A stretch of 64,000 nt of DNA from assembly GCA_020072565.1 (NCBI GenBank), contig JAIQGI010000005.1:1-64000 (forward strand), given 5' to 3'. Shown in pieces: positions 55,405-63,890 of the stretch. The stretch is from Terriglobia bacterium (GTDB taxonomy: Bacteria; Acidobacteriota; UBA6911). Positions within the stretch are counted from its first letter, which is position 1. The number at the start of each line of letters is the position of its first letter. The translations under genes and the position numbers were made by a program. Below the pieces are notes generated by a model. That model searched no databases and was not told the origin of the DNA. It saw nothing but the letters and a program-made list of their open reading frames with translations.

Positions 55405-57039
55405 TCACAGCAAGGCAGGCCGGGGTTGATAGCCTCGTTCAGAATACTCGAAGTAGTCAAAATCCGCCGCCCGGCGCGTTCCTGCACCGTCCTGGCAGCA
55501 GACACCCGCAAACGCCCCCGTGAAGTTGGGCAAGATCGGCGGACCGGCTTCGTCGGAGACGATGCTGGCATCAAAAACCCGCGGCAAAGCCTGCCAAGCC
55601 TGCCCGGGCAGTCGGTAAGCAAAAATCAGGCGCTCGTAATCCACATCCATGCGCAACTCGATGTTTCCCGTGCCCGCTGGCAGCGGAATCGGCGGAATGA
55701 AACTGTCGCCCACATCCGTCACGCACGACATGACGCGCAAATGACGTCCGATCGTTTCGTCCTCTGTCAGGAACAGGTAATGAAACTTCGTGGCGTGGTA
55801 ATACAGGATGAGGCCGGCGGCTTGCTGAAAATGCTCCGGCTGGAATTCCATGCGCGTCGCGGCAGTGAAACAATAGGCCTGCTGTCGGCGGGCCACGAGC
55901 GCCTGCTCAAACTGGCTGCCCAGGGTCTCGCGGCCAAAGAGGCGCAGAAAGCCGGGGCGTTTCGAAAGGCTCCAGAGCTGCTCGGGATAGGGCGAACGAA
56001 GCCATTGAAAATCGATGGGCAGTTCCGGCGAATCGAAGTCCTCGCGGGCGGGCGGCGCAGGAAACCGGTGCTCCGGTAGGTTCGGCGCCGGGACGCTGGC
56101 CTGCGGCACGCCCTGGCCGTCGGTGGTGCGTAGCCACCCATCCGCTGACCAGACCATCTTCTGGATCGCCGTCTCCCGTCCCAGGACACAGCGGCCGCGA
56201 TTGGGCAGCGGCCTGCCGCACAGATAGGCCATGTAGGTCTCGCCGTCCTGCGTATCCACTATTGAGGCATGTCCCGCGCGCTGCAACGTGCAGTCGGGCC
56301 GATCGCGCGCCGTCAGAACATAGGTATCAGGATGCACTTCGTAGGGCCCGTCAATCTGCCGCGACCGGGCCATGGTCACGGCATGGCCCCAAAACGTGCC
56401 GCCCTCGGCAACCAGGAGATGATAGTATCCGCCGCGCTTGTACAGATGCGGCCCCTCGGTGAAGCCGATCGGCGTGCCCCGGAAGATCAACCGCCGCTGG
56501 CCGATCAGTTTTCGTTCGCGCGGCGAGTATTCCTGCAGGGCAATGCCGGCAAAACGATTCCGGCCCGGGCGATGGTCCCAGAGCATGTTAAGCAGGTATT
56601 TACGGCCATCCTCGTCATGAAACAGAGATGGATCAAAGCCGCTGCTGTTCAGGTAGATCGGGTCCGACCAGTCGCCGTCGATGTGCTCGGCCGTCACCAG
56701 ATAATTGTGATAGTCGCGCAGCGATGCGTTGGCCGTGCCGCCGCCCGACGCCCGGCCATACCGTTTCACGTCCGTGTAGATCAGGTGGAAAAAACCGTCG
56801 GCATAGGTCAGGCACGGTGCCCATATGCCGCAGGAATCCGGATCGCCGCGCATGTCCAACTGGCTCGCCCGCCGCAGAGGCCGCGTCAGCAGCCGCCAGT
56901 GCACCAGGTCCTTGGAGTGGTGAATCTGCACGCCGGGGTACCACTCGAAAGTGGACGTGGCAATATAGTAGTCATCGCCCACGCGCAGGATGGCAGGATC
57001 GGGGTTGAAGCCGCGCAAAATCGGATTGGTGATATTCAC
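55405..57039 (-). CDS. xynB: GH43 beta-xylosidase (cytoplasmic, 544 aa)
   Basis: GH43 enzymes of this length (about 535-545 residues, subfamily 11) release xylose from the non-reducing end of xylo-oligosaccharides by inversion. The N-terminal five-bladed propeller shows the catalytic base region NPDPAIL (D14), the pKa-modulating Asp in SGFDPSLFHDEDG (D136) and the general acid Glu in GFTEGPHLY (E195). The C-terminal beta-sandwich (about 330-540) closes the active site. No signal peptide is present, so substrate must be imported. The start overlaps the upstream MFS gene stop by four bases (57036-57039), which ties the enzyme to that transporter. Some members also act on alpha-L-arabinofuranosides. 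Confidence 0.9.
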   Translation of the reverse strand: MNITNPILRGFNPDPAILRVGDDYYIATSTFEWYPGVQIHHSKDLVHWRLLTRPLRRASQLDMRGDPDSCGIWAPCLTYADGFFHLIYTDVKRYGRASGGGTANASLRDYHNYLVTAEHIDGDWSDPIYLNSSGFDPSLFHDEDGRKYLLNMLWDHRPGRNRFAGIALQEYSPRERKLIGQRRLIFRGTPIGFTEGPHLYKRGGYYHLLVAEGGTFWGHAVTMARSRQIDGPYEVHPDTYVLTARDRPDCTLQRAGHASIVDTQDGETYMAYLCGRPLPNRGRCVLGRETAIQKMVWSADGWLRTTDGQGVPQASVPAPNLPEHRFPAPPAREDFDSPELPIDFQWLRSPYPEQLWSLSKRPGFLRLFGRETLGSQFEQALVARRQQAYCFTAATRMEFQPEHFQQAAGLILYYHATKFHYLFLTEDETIGRHLRVMSCVTDVGDSFIPPIPLPAGTGNIELRMDVDYERLIFAYRLPGQAWQALPRVFDASIVSDEAGPPILPNFTGAFAGVCCQDGAGTRRAADFDYFEYSERGYQPRPALL

Positions 57040-58316
57040 GTGGTCTTCCTCTCACGCACAACGGTCCACAAGACGATTGCGCCGATGATGTCCAGGATGC
57101 TCAGGCATACGAAGAACGGCGAATAGCCGATTCGGGTTACCAGCGCTCCCACGGTCAACGTAAAGATCAGCACGCCTGCGTTGCCCATCGTTCCAGCCAT
57201 GCCGGCCACGGTCGCGACCTCGCTCCGCCGGAAAAGGTCTGATGACATCGTGATAACCGTCACCGAGAGCGTCTGATGGGCAAATCCGGCCAGGCTGAAT
57301 AGCATGATCGCCACATACGGGTCATTGACCCGGCCTGCAAACGCGACACTGACCATCAGAACCACCCCCACCGAAAACGCAAGTCGCCGCGCGTTAATCA
57401 GCGATACGCCCATATACTTCTGCAGCGTCGCGGCCACCAGTCCTCCAAAAATGCAGCCGAAATCAGCCGCCAGGAACGGCAGCCACGAAAACAGCGCGAT
57501 CTTTTTGAGCTCCCAATGGCGCTCGCTCGCCAGATACAGCGGCAGCCAGAACGACAACGTGCCCCACGTGGGATCGGCTAGAAAACGCGGGATCGCGATC
57601 CCCCAGAAATTCCGCTGCCGGAGGATCTCCCAGATTGACGGCCGTCCTCCTTCGTTGAGCGCCTTTTCCTGTCCCCTTACGATGTAGTCCCGCTCTTTCT
57701 CCGACAGCCACCGATGTCGCGAGGGCGAGTGATAGAGCAGCAGCCACAAACACACCCACACCAGACCCAGCCCGCCGCTGATCACAAACGCGCTTTGCCA
57801 GTTCAGGAAAACGACCGCAAAGACCACCAGCGGCCCCGCCAGCATCGACCCCGCCGAAGCCCCAATATTGTAAATTCCTCCCGCAAACCCCCGTTCTTGC
57901 GCGGGAAACCACTCCGCCGTCGCCTTCATCCCCGCGGGATTTGCCGATCCCTCCGCAAAGCCCATCAGCCCGCGCAGGAACGCCAGCCCCTTCCAAGACC
58001 CCGCCAGCCCATGCGCCATGTTGATCAAGGACCATGCCGTGGCGAAGATCGCAAATCCGATCCTGAGCCCCACCACGTCCAGAACATAGCCGCAGATCGG
58101 CTGCAGCATGATCATGATCTGAAACGCACCCGTGATCCACGAATACTGCGCTTCCGAGATGTGCAGCGTATCTTTGAGTTGCACCTGGGCCACCGACAGC
58201 GTGTTGCGCGTCAGATAGTTCAATACCGATCCCAGCATGATCAGGACGATCATCCACCACCGCAGCCCGGGGAGTTTGAACCGTTCAGAGGCTTCCACTT
58301 GAGATTTCGGCTTCAC
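57036..58316 (-). CDS. ACS-family MFS transporter (hexuronate/sugar-acid type)
   Basis: This 426-residue protein has 12 predicted membrane helices and the anion:cation symporter family motifs NYLTRNTLSVA (first helix end), GFAEGSANPAGMKATAEWFP and ERGFAGGIYNIGASAGSM. Relatives such as ExuT and GudP move hexuronates or aldarates with protons. GTG 58316 is preferred over TTG 58319 because AAGGTGG lies at suitable distance. A 17-bp palindrome stands 18 bases upstream of it. The overlap with the GH43 gene suggests import of acidic xylan fragments or their uronic acids, but the substrate is inferred only from context. Confidence 0.85.
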   Translation of the reverse strand: MKPKSQVEASERFKLPGLRWWMIVLIMLGSVLNYLTRNTLSVAQVQLKDTLHISEAQYSWITGAFQIMIMLQPICGYVLDVVGLRIGFAIFATAWSLINMAHGLAGSWKGLAFLRGLMGFAEGSANPAGMKATAEWFPAQERGFAGGIYNIGASAGSMLAGPLVVFAVVFLNWQSAFVISGGLGLVWVCLWLLLYHSPSRHRWLSEKERDYIVRGQEKALNEGGRPSIWEILRQRNFWGIAIPRFLADPTWGTLSFWLPLYLASERHWELKKIALFSWLPFLAADFGCIFGGLVAATLQKYMGVSLINARRLAFSVGVVLMVSVAFAGRVNDPYVAIMLFSLAGFAHQTLSVTVITMSSDLFRRSEVATVAGMAGTMGNAGVLIFTLTVGALVTRIGYSPFFVCLSILDIIGAIVLWTVVRERKTT

Positions 58317-58333
58317 CAACTCACCACCTTCGG

Positions 58334-58350
58334 TGCGTACAATGTACGCA
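58334..58350. promoter_or_regulatory. 17-bp palindromic operator candidate
   Basis: TGCGTACA-A-TGTACGCA is a perfect inverted repeat with eight-base arms around one base, located just upstream of the minus-strand transporter gene at 58316. The GTAC-containing half-sites resemble operators of GntR- or LacI-type sugar regulators, but no such regulator is in the window. Confidence 0.55.
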
Positions 58351-58376
58351 GTGCCACAGGTTCACGACCCAACACT

Positions 58377-58448
58377 GAACCGCAAAGACCTCGAAGACCG
58401 CAAAGGTCAAAGCGCACGCTTTCGAGGTCTTCGAGGTCTTTGCGGTTC
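58377..58448. repeat. Large stem-loop between the two transporter genes
   Basis: GAACCGCAAAGACCTCGAAG (from 58377, arm to 58399) pairs perfectly over 23 bases with the arm at 58426-58448. The loop itself contains AAAGCG-CA-CGCTTT, which can pair further. The arms are internally repetitive (CGCAAAG, GACCTCGAAGACC). It lies between co-directional minus-strand genes and may attenuate expression of the distal genes or be a repetitive palindromic element. Confidence 0.75.
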
Positions 58449-58464
58449 CCCAACAGTCGCCGGT

Positions 58465-59877
58465 CTATGCGCGCTTGGGCAGACGCAGCAGCGGCATCAG
58501 GACCGCTGCCAACAGCCCGCATCCGGCGGCCACCAGCAGGAATGTCGGCCGGTTGAGCGACAGCCACACGCGCAGATTGGGACTCAAAAAATTCCCCATG
58601 AGATTCCCAATCGCATTGATGATGGCCAGCGATGCGGCGATCGCCGTTCCCGTAAGCAACTGCGGCGGAATCGCCCAGAACACTGCGAACGCTGCAAACC
58701 AGCCGATCGCAGTCATGGACAGTCCCGCCACCGTGAGCAGCGTTCCGGTCACCCCGCCGGCGAGGCGCGGTGCCACCGCCGCCAGGGCAAGTCCGACCGC
58801 CATCAGCCCGCACGCCCCCGCCGCGTGGAATTTGCGTTCGTTGCACCGGTCCGAGTGGCGCGCGATGGCCAGCATCGTGAGCGCCGCCGCCCCAAAGGGG
58901 ATAGCCGACAGCAGGCCCACGTACAGCGACACGACATATTCGGGCGTCGGCGGCATGGCCGGCGCCGCATTCCCCGGTGCCGCCACCGCGATGATGTGCC
59001 CCTGCACCAGGGCGTCCTTGAGGATGTCGGGCGTAAAAAAATTTGCCGGGAAATAGGCCCATATCATAAGGCTGTAGATCAGCGACAAGGCCCAGGTGGA
59101 ACGCGAGGCCAGCGCCTGCCGGAAGTCCGAAGCGCTGTGGCCCGCCACCTCCCGCTTCTCCCGGGCCATGATGTCGATCAGCCGCGAGCGCTCCACGGAG
59201 GACAGCCAGTGCGCATCCTCGGGCTTGTCCGTCAGGTAGAACAGAACGATCACGCCAACCATGATCGACGGCACCCCTTCCAGGAAGAAGAGCCACTGCC
59301 ACGCATGCCCCGGAAGATGGAAGTAATCGGCCGCAGCCAGGAGGCTCCCGCCAAGCGTGTTTATCAGCACCTGGGCGATGGCCTGCGAAAGGAAAAACAG
59401 CGCCGACGCCCCTGCCCGATGGCGATGCGGAACCCAGTATGAAAGATACAGCAGCACGCCCGGAAAGAAGCCCGCCTCCGCCAGCCCCAGCAAGGCCCGC
59501 AGGATGTAGTAGGCCCACGGCCCGCTCGTAAACATGAAGCATGTCGAGACCATGCCCCAGGTGATCATGATCCGGGCGATCCACCGCCGTGCACCCACGC
59601 GCTGCTGGATAAGGTTCGATGGCACCTCAAAGAGGCAATACGGAATGAAGAAGACGGCCACGCCGATGGCGTACACGTTGTCTGTAAATCCCCGCACCGT
59701 CGCGATCATCGACGATTTGGCGATCGCGATATTGGCCCGATCGATGTAGTTGAGCAGGAAAAGCAGGATGCACAACGGAATGATCCGCCGCAGCACCTTG
59801 CGGATCAACTGATCCGTTTCGCTCTCTGCCGTGGCCGTGGCTGGCAGTTGTCCCGTAACTAGCCGCGACTCGTCCAC
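58465..59877 (-). CDS. ACS-family MFS transporter (470 aa)
   Basis: This protein has 12 predicted membrane helices with an extended loop in the middle (about 285-305, APGNAAPAMPPTPE). It carries the ACS-family motifs NYIDRANIAIA, GLAEAGFFPGVLLYLSYWVP and RAGASALFFLSQ. Close relatives transport organic anions such as tartrate, phthalate, glucarate or 4-hydroxyphenylacetate. It lies 21 bases after the reductase gene at 59899 in what appears to be one operon. Having two ACS transporters in one cluster suggests two different acids, or uptake and an alternative form. Confidence 0.85.
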   Translation of the reverse strand: MDESRLVTGQLPATATAESETDQLIRKVLRRIIPLCILLFLLNYIDRANIAIAKSSMIATVRGFTDNVYAIGVAVFFIPYCLFEVPSNLIQQRVGARRWIARIMITWGMVSTCFMFTSGPWAYYILRALLGLAEAGFFPGVLLYLSYWVPHRHRAGASALFFLSQAIAQVLINTLGGSLLAAADYFHLPGHAWQWLFFLEGVPSIMVGVIVLFYLTDKPEDAHWLSSVERSRLIDIMAREKREVAGHSASDFRQALASRSTWALSLIYSLMIWAYFPANFFTPDILKDALVQGHIIAVAAPGNAAPAMPPTPEYVVSLYVGLLSAIPFGAAALTMLAIARHSDRCNERKFHAAGACGLMAVGLALAAVAPRLAGGVTGTLLTVAGLSMTAIGWFAAFAVFWAIPPQLLTGTAIAASLAIINAIGNLMGNFLSPNLRVWLSLNRPTFLLVAAGCGLLAAVLMPLLRLPKRA

Positions 59878-59898
59878 TGCCTCCTCCAGCTTTGGCGC

Positions 59899-60783
59899 CT
59901 ATTGGCCGATCTTCGTGCCGGAAATTTTCGCGTAGTATTTCGCCAGCCCGCTGTGGTCGTTCTGGCCGCAGCCGTCGGCGCGGAGCGTCTGCATCATCTC
60001 CATCACCTGGGCCGTCAGCGGCATGGGCGAGCCGACGCTGTGCCCGGTGTCCAGCGCGTTGTTCAAATCCTTGATGTGCAGGTCGATCTTGAAGCCGGGG
60101 TTAAAGTTGCCTTCCAGGATCATCGGCGCCTTCGCATTCATCACGGTTGAACCCGCCAGGCCGCCCTTGATTGCCTCGAAAACCCGCTTCGGATCGACAC
60201 CTGCCTTCCTGGCCAGCGTGAACGCTTCGGCCACCGCCGCAATGTTGCACGCCACGATTACCTGGTTGGCCAGCTTGGTCGTGTTTCCCGCTCCGATCGG
60301 GCCGCAATGCACGGCACTGGCGCCCATCTTCAGCAGGATGTCCTTCACCGAATGGAACACCGCCTCGTCGCCGCCGACCATGATGGAGAGCGTGCCGTCG
60401 ACGGCCTTCGGCTCACCGCCGCTGACCGGGGCGTCAATCATCTTCACGCCCTTCTGCTCGCATGCCTTGGCGATTTCCTGCGACGCCAGCGGAGCGATCG
60501 AACTCATGTCGATGAGAATCGTCCCCGCCTTGGCGCCCTCCAAAACGCCGCCCCTCCCCAACACCGCTTCCTTCACGTGCGGGGAGTTGGGCAACATCGT
60601 GACGATGATCGGGCATTGCTCGGCCACCGCCTTTGCCGAGCCCGCCGCCTCGGCGCCTGCCGATGTCACGGCATCGACGTTCTGCCGGATGATGTCGTAG
60701 CACACCACCTCATGGCCGGCTTTCAGGAGGTTTCTGGCCATGGGCTTGCCCATGATGCCAAGTCCGATGAATCCGATTTTCAT
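59899..60783 (-). CDS. garR: 2-hydroxy-3-oxopropionate (tartronate semialdehyde) reductase-type enzyme
   Basis: This 294-residue beta-hydroxyacid dehydrogenase begins MKIGFIGLGIMGKPMA (NAD(P)-binding GxGxxG at 7-12). It has the substrate motif DAPVSGGEPKAVDGTL at 118-132 and the catalytic lysine in GNTTKLANQ (K170). Length and motifs match GarR/GlxR, which reduce tartronate semialdehyde to D-glycerate at the end of glucarate/galactarate or glyoxylate breakdown. Other family members use 3-hydroxyisobutyrate or related acids. AGGAAGGAA precedes the start. The neighbours are a sugar-acid transporter and the transketolase pair. Confidence 0.85.
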   Translation of the reverse strand: MKIGFIGLGIMGKPMARNLLKAGHEVVCYDIIRQNVDAVTSAGAEAAGSAKAVAEQCPIIVTMLPNSPHVKEAVLGRGGVLEGAKAGTILIDMSSIAPLASQEIAKACEQKGVKMIDAPVSGGEPKAVDGTLSIMVGGDEAVFHSVKDILLKMGASAVHCGPIGAGNTTKLANQVIVACNIAAVAEAFTLARKAGVDPKRVFEAIKGGLAGSTVMNAKAPMILEGNFNPGFKIDLHIKDLNNALDTGHSVGSPMPLTAQVMEMMQTLRADGCGQNDHSGLAKYYAKISGTKIGQ

Positions 60784-60795
60784 GCCGTTCCTTCC

Positions 60796-60811
60796 TTTCA
60801 GAATACTGAAA
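60796..60811. repeat. Short palindrome before the reductase gene
   Basis: TTTCAG-AATA-CTGAAA is a perfect six-base-arm inverted repeat in the 85-base gap between the transketolase C-subunit and reductase genes, directly before the reductase ribosome site. It may form a small hairpin that affects translation. Confidence 0.35.
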
Positions 60812-60868
60812 AGGTTGAATAGCCCGCGTCCCCGCGCGACTGTATGAAAAGCCGCAAAGCGCGCGTTT

Positions 60869-61810
60869 CTAGGGTTTGCCGGCAGCCAGTTTCCTTGCTT
60901 TTTCTGCGATGTTGTCCGCTGTCAGGCCGAACGCCGCCTGAAGCTCCTCAGGATGATGCGCCGACTCGCCGAAGACGTCATTGATTGCCAGATAGTCCAT
61001 AGGCACTGCGCTGCCGCGCAGCGCCAGCGCCGTCGCCGAGGCCAGGCCGCCGATATAGCTGTGCTCCTCAGCCGTAATCACTCCCTTCATCCCTTGGGCC
61101 ATTTTCGCAAGGCCCTCGTAATCGAACGGCTTCATCGTCGAGATGCTCACTACCTTAGGGCTCAGGCCCTCCTTCTCCAGCAGTGAAGCAGCCGCCAGCG
61201 CCTTTTCCACCATCACCCCATGGGCCAGCAGGAGGATGTCCTTGCCCTCCCTGAGCACGCGGTGCTGGCCGATTTTGAACGTGTCATCTCTGGTCAGCAC
61301 GTCCAGCACGGGATTCCGGTTCACCCTGATGTATACAGGTCCGGGGTGCGCCGCCGCCGCGCGCACTGCCAGGCGCGTCTCGGCCGCATCGACGGGTGTG
61401 AGGATCGTCATGTTCGGGATCGCGCTCATGATCGCCACGTCCTCGATCGACTGGTGCGTCGAGCCGTCGCCGAAATCCGACAGCCCGCAAGACGAGCCGC
61501 ACACCTTCACATTCAGCTTGCCGATGGATATGGTCTGGCGAAGCTGATCGTACGCCCGGCCCGTAGCAAAAACCGCAAACGTGCTGGCGAACGCGATCTT
61601 TCCGCTGACCGCCAGTCCCGCCGCCATCGACATCATGTTGGCTTCCGCGATGCCCATTTCAAAAAAGCGGTCCGGGAACGCATCCTGAAACAGTACCGAC
61701 ATCGTCGACTTGCACAGGTCGGCATCGAGGACCACGATGCGCGGATCCTCCTTGCCGAGTTCGACAAGAGTCTCGCCATAAGCCGTGCGTGGATTGCTGT
61801 ATGTTGCCAT
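60869..61810 (-). CDS. Transketolase-type protein, C-terminal subunit
   Basis: This 313-residue subunit contains the pyrimidine-binding and C-terminal domains of a transketolase. The ThDP-activating glutamate is in MGIAEANMMSMAAGLAVSGK (E56), followed by SSCGLSDFGDGSTHQSIEDV and the C-terminal ITAEEHSYIGGLASA. Together with the N-terminal subunit encoded just upstream it should transfer two-carbon ketol units. ATG 61810, three bases after the upstream stop, is preferred to a TTG at 61813. Split transketolases of this size are known for ordinary pentose work and for specialised pathways. Confidence 0.9.
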   Translation of the reverse strand: MATYSNPRTAYGETLVELGKEDPRIVVLDADLCKSTMSVLFQDAFPDRFFEMGIAEANMMSMAAGLAVSGKIAFASTFAVFATGRAYDQLRQTISIGKLNVKVCGSSCGLSDFGDGSTHQSIEDVAIMSAIPNMTILTPVDAAETRLAVRAAAAHPGPVYIRVNRNPVLDVLTRDDTFKIGQHRVLREGKDILLLAHGVMVEKALAAASLLEKEGLSPKVVSISTMKPFDYEGLAKMAQGMKGVITAEEHSYIGGLASATALALRGSAVPMDYLAINDVFGESAHHPEELQAAFGLTADNIAEKARKLAAGKP

Positions 61811-61813
61811 CAA

Positions 61814-62674
61814 TCAAGCCTCCGTCTCATGAAGCAGAAATTCCGCCAGGGCTGCGTCGGCTTCTTTAAGGCCCAGCTCGTACTGAGCCTGGGTCATTAT
61901 CCCGTTGTGGAAGGCCGCCTGGTTCTCCGCGAACGAGAATCCCTTGCCCTTGGTCGTGTGTGCGATGATGGCCGTGGGCCGTTCCTTGATCGTGTCGGCC
62001 GCATCGAGCGCCGCCACGATCTCCTCTATGTTGTGGCCGTCAATCTCCAGCACGTGCCACCCGAAAGCCCGCCATTTCTCGGGCAGCGGATTGCTATTCA
62101 TCCGCTCGGCCACACGGCCCATTGCTGAGATGCAATTCTGGTCGATGATCGCGACGAGATTGTCGATCTTCCTGGCTCCCGCGAACATCGCCGCCTCCCA
62201 CACCTGCCCCTCGGCCAGTTCGCCGTCGCCGAGGATGCAGTAGACCTTGTTGTCCTTTTTGTCCAGTTTCATCGCCAGTGCCATGCCGTTGGAGATCGAC
62301 AGCCCCTGCCCCAGCGACCCCGTATTGGCCTCGATCCCCGGCGTCTTGTGAATGTCCGGATGGCCTTGCAGCATCGATCCGAGCTTTTTGAGTGTCACCA
62401 ACTCCCCGGTCGGAAAGTACCCCAGTTCCGCCAGTGCCGCGTATTGAATAATCGCCGCGTGCCCCTTGCTCATCAGCAGCTTGTCACGTCCCTCCCATTT
62501 CGGATTCCTGGGATCGTGCTTCATCTTGCAGCCATAGAGCGCCGCGACAATGTCCGCGGCCGAGCATGAGCCTCCGATATGCCCGGCCTGTCCCACTCCG
62601 ACCATCAAAATGATGTCCTTGCGCATCTTGGCCGCCAGATGACGGAGCTCGGTTACCTTCCCATTCCTGATCAT
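61814..62674 (-). CDS. Transketolase-type protein, N-terminal subunit
   Basis: This 286-residue subunit binds the diphosphate of thiamine. It has the HIGGSCSAADIVAALYG block, KGHAAIIQYAALAE, the ThDP/metal motif GDGELAEGQVWEA (149 onward) with the distal NCIS at 180, and TTKGKGFSFAEN near the end. A start at 62674 is supported by CGGAGGAG six bases upstream; the longer open frame has no ribosome site. It is followed directly by the C-terminal subunit, so both halves are made in equal amounts. Confidence 0.92.
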   Translation of the reverse strand: MIRNGKVTELRHLAAKMRKDIILMVGVGQAGHIGGSCSAADIVAALYGCKMKHDPRNPKWEGRDKLLMSKGHAAIIQYAALAELGYFPTGELVTLKKLGSMLQGHPDIHKTPGIEANTGSLGQGLSISNGMALAMKLDKKDNKVYCILGDGELAEGQVWEAAMFAGARKIDNLVAIIDQNCISAMGRVAERMNSNPLPEKWRAFGWHVLEIDGHNIEEIVAALDAADTIKERPTAIIAHTTKGKGFSFAENQAAFHNGIMTQAQYELGLKEADAALAEFLLHETEA

Positions 62675-62687
62675 GAACTCCTCCGAA

Positions 62688-63500
62688 TCAGAACTTTGTG
62701 TCGTATTCCCAGGGCGTTCCCCCTGCCAGGCACCCACCATCCACATGATAGGTCTGGCCGGTCATGTAGCTGGAGGCATTGGAACAGAGCATCAACACTA
62801 TCCCTACGATTTCTTCCGGCATACCCGGCCGGCGCATCGCGATGCGCTCCCGCAGGTACGGGGCGCGCGTCGGATGGTTCCAGGTGATCTGGGTCAGTTC
62901 TGTCAGAATGTGACCGGGCGCCACCGCGTTGGCTTGAACGTTGAACTTCGCCCATTCGATCGCCATGGAGCGCGTCAACGCAGAGACCGCGCCCTTCGTC
63001 GCCCCGTACACCGAAACACCCCCCAGCATCCCCTGGGCGTTGTGCGAGCTGAAATTGACGATCTTGCCGCCGCCCTGCTTGATCATGTGCGGCACGACCG
63101 CCTGTGTCATGAAGAACGTGCCCTTAAGGTTGACGTTCATGATGAAGTCGTACGTTTTCTCCTGCACATCCAGGAATCCCTCACGCTTGTTCACGCCGGC
63201 GCAGTTGATCAGAATGTCGATCTTCCCGAATTCCGCCAACACCGCCTCGACGCATTGGTGGATCGACCTCGTCTCCGTCAGATCAAGATTGAACGCCTTG
63301 GCCTGGTGGCCTGTGGGTATCATTTCCGCTGCGATCTCCCGGGCCCGGTCAAGGTTCACGTCACACACGGCGGTCTGCGCGCCAGCGCCGCATAGCCCCA
63401 CCGTCAGCGCCCTGCCAATGCCCCCCGCGCCGCCGGTAAGCAAGGCTGTCTTTCCTGCTAGTGAGAACTGCGTCTCCAGATAACTGCCGATGTCGTTCAT
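62688..63500 (-). CDS. SDR-family sugar/sugar-acid dehydrogenase (KduD/gluconate 5-dehydrogenase-like)
   Basis: This 270-residue short-chain dehydrogenase has the NAD(P) motif TGGAGGIG (22-29), NCAG (99-102), the catalytic Ser in FSSHN (151-152), and Tyr165 and Lys169 in YGATKG. The C-terminus HVDGGCLAGG is typical of the 2-deoxy-D-gluconate 3-dehydrogenase/gluconate 5-dehydrogenase group. It is the first gene of the catabolic operon, 13 bases before the transketolase genes, and probably makes or reduces the keto-sugar that the transketolase uses. ATG 63500 was chosen because it removes 15 N-terminal residues not seen in the family. Confidence 0.88.
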   Translation of the reverse strand: MNDIGSYLETQFSLAGKTALLTGGAGGIGRALTVGLCGAGAQTAVCDVNLDRAREIAAEMIPTGHQAKAFNLDLTETRSIHQCVEAVLAEFGKIDILINCAGVNKREGFLDVQEKTYDFIMNVNLKGTFFMTQAVVPHMIKQGGGKIVNFSSHNAQGMLGGVSVYGATKGAVSALTRSMAIEWAKFNVQANAVAPGHILTELTQITWNHPTRAPYLRERIAMRRPGMPEEIVGIVLMLCSNASSYMTGQTYHVDGGCLAGGTPWEYDTKF

Positions 63501-63860
63501 TTTCGCACCCGTCCTGGATACCCCGGTGACACCAACGGGAGCCATGTCCCTGGGCTCGCTCCAGAAAAAGCGATTTTTACATCATTAAATCCTGTTTTTC
63601 AAAGCAAAGCAGACCCAAAGACAATTCCCCCCGTTATACGTATGATCGAGGAACCTAAACCGTGGCTCCTTTATCCCCCCGCAAGAAACTCGGTAACGGG
63701 GATCCTTTCTCCTTGCATCTCACTTCGGCCCCAGGGTCCTGTGAAATTCCCATTTCTGGCAACAGACTATTCAGACGAGCCCATACTACTAAGTAATATC
63801 GAAGAAAAAGACGAATATTTTGGCTGGAATCTATCGAATTATTAGATGTATTCTCGACTC
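63501..63860. other. Divergent promoter region between SDR operon and LysR gene
   Basis: No gene is supported here. On the minus strand TTGAAA near 63600 with an AT-rich stretch 16-20 bases further on could serve the SDR operon; the assignment is weak. The LysR-proximal part carries the 63777-63890 repeat and the inverted repeat at 63829. Confidence 0.45.
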
Positions 63861-63890
63861 ATGAAGACCACTCTCGATGAATGGGAAATT
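63777..63890 (+). repeat. Intact copy of the repeated LysR 5' region
   Basis: This segment corresponds to 55241-55353, roughly three quarters identical by eye, covering the promoter and the first codons of the LysR gene. The two copies flank the whole catabolic cluster in direct orientation. Confidence 0.75.
63829..63847 (+). promoter_or_regulatory. LysR-type operator candidate
   Basis: ATCTA-N9-TAGAT ends 13 bases before the LysR start. It contains the T-N11-A arrangement typical of LysR-type binding sites and stands in the divergent promoter region. The left arm is altered in the broken copy at 55294. Confidence 0.5.

Noticed and set aside
58377-58448. CRISPR repeat unit
   Set aside because: The repeated CGCAAAG/GACCTCGAAGACC segments form one hairpin, with no evenly spaced repeats or spacers.
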